From Sphingopyxis sp. RIFCSPHIGHO2_12_FULL_65_19 (lineage in GTDB: Bacteria > Pseudomonadota > Alphaproteobacteria > Sphingomonadales > Sphingomonadaceae): a stretch of DNA of 34,716 bases. A program made the position numbers and the translations under genes. Location: contig NZ_MIAM01000005.1 of the NCBI RefSeq assembly GCF_001830555.1, forward strand, positions 5,097-39,812, written 5' to 3'. Position 1 is the first letter of the stretch. Every line of letters starts with the position of its first letter. The notes under the pieces are model-generated. The model had not been told where the DNA came from, ran no database searches, and was given only the letters and a program-made list of their open reading frames with translations. This document shows positions 34,182-34,716 of the stretch, piece after piece.

Positions 34182-34716
34182 ATGATCAAGAGTTTGATAG
34201 GCGTCGCGGCGCTGGTGTTGACCGCGCTGCCCGGTGTCGCCGCGACGCAGGAAGGCGCGAAGTTCGACTGCGTCGTGACGTCGGTGCCGGAAGGGGCAAA
34301 GAATTCCATCGGCGCAGCGATGGCGGGCGGCGGCGACGAGGCGGCGCGCGAAGCGCTGTTCCAGCAGCTCGCGACGGTCACCGACGATTGCATCGCGCGC
34401 CACGGCATCGCGGCCGAGCAGAAGAGCGACTATTTCGATTATAGCCTCGCGCGGATTTCGCGCGAATGGCTGGTCGGCGATATTTCCAGGCTCAACCTGT
34501 CGACGTCGGTCGTCGACAAGGCGCTGGACTTTGGCCCGACCGGCGCGAACCCCGACCTGTCGAGCGAGATGAGCGAGGAGCAGATCATGAAGATCGTCCA
34601 GGCCTATATCGAAAACGGCGTCGACATCGAAAAGGTCGATGGCGCGGTGTGGGAAAAGGTCGGGGCCTATGCCGCGGCAACCTCCATCTACTGGAACAAG
34701 CGTAAGTTGCTGCCGT
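34182..34716 (+). CDS. Secreted protein of unknown function, 5' part
   Basis: An open frame runs from ATG 34182 to the window edge (178 codons seen). It starts MIKSLIGVAALVLTALPGVAA, a clear signal peptide, so the protein is exported. The mature part has two cysteines that could form a disulfide (about residues 30 and 70), a helical acidic region with SSEMSEEQIMKIVQAYIEN, and no motif I recognise. A good ribosome site, GGAAGGAA, lies 8-13 bases upstream. It follows fabG by 25 bp and is likely co-transcribed. Confidence 0.75.
   Translation, partial: MIKSLIGVAALVLTALPGVAATQEGAKFDCVVTSVPEGAKNSIGAAMAGGGDEAAREALFQQLATVTDDCIARHGIAAEQKSDYFDYSLARISREWLVGDISRLNLSTSVVDKALDFGPTGANPDLSSEMSEEQIMKIVQAYIENGVDIEKVDGAVWEKVGAYAAATSIYWNKRKLLP

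Noticed and set aside
1..34716. CRISPR array, prophage or insertion sequence transposase
   Set aside because: No regularly spaced direct repeats, phage genes or transposase genes were seen; the repeats present are palindromic and isolated.

Overview
The window is a GC-rich chromosomal segment from an alphaproteobacterium. The gene content points to Sphingomonadales, most likely a Sphingopyxis-like organism: a sphingomonad-style exosortase A (XrtA) polysaccharide locus, large TonB-dependent receptors, and dispersed palindromic repeats of the kind common in sphingomonad intergenic DNA. The taxon is an inference from family resemblance; no search was run.

Region 1 (1-14902, all +) is an almost complete XrtA/PEP-CTERM-associated exopolysaccharide locus. 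In order it holds the 3' end of an acyl-CoA ligase, a PLP decarboxylase, an outer-membrane export lipoprotein, a chain-length determinant, a CpsD-type tyrosine kinase, an outer-membrane beta-barrel protein, a secretion-type ATPase, a polysaccharide deacetylase, a FemAB-like protein, a glycosyltransferase, exosortase A fused to an EpsI domain, and an asparagine-synthetase-like amidotransferase. Many joints are 4-bp start/stop overlaps, so this reads as one or two operons. Together these genes should build, modify, polymerise and export a surface polysaccharide and process PEP-CTERM proteins. No PEP-CTERM substrate is encoded here. After a palindromic repeat come two coupled genes (15140-17187) for a CelD-like acetyltransferase and a JmjC/cupin-like putative oxygenase.

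Region 2 (17271-19393, +) is housekeeping: infA, maf, a short divergent RNase E/G homologue, yacG, and tRNA-Phe(GAA) with a recognisable promoter.

Region 3 (19612-28111) has two large TonB-dependent receptor genes facing tail to tail across a strong bidirectional terminator. The second is broken by a one-base frameshift and has a long, hairpin-rich upstream region. Then follow folE (+) and a coupled minus-strand pair encoding a sulfotransferase-like protein and a PKHD-type iron dioxygenase.

Region 4 (28334-29636, -) is the rpsF-rpsR-rplI ribosomal operon with its terminator. Region 5 (29989-32348) has a MurC-like ligase (-) divergent from an LD-carboxypeptidase (+) that is also split by a one-base frameshift. 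Region 6 (32454-34716, +) is fabD-fabG followed by the start of a secreted protein of unknown function.

At least four different palindromic intergenic elements are present (14916-15090 and 29802-29988 of one family; 28200-28272; 31423-31506; 32367-32436). The two single-base frameshifts could be real gene decay or assembly errors; the sequence alone cannot decide.
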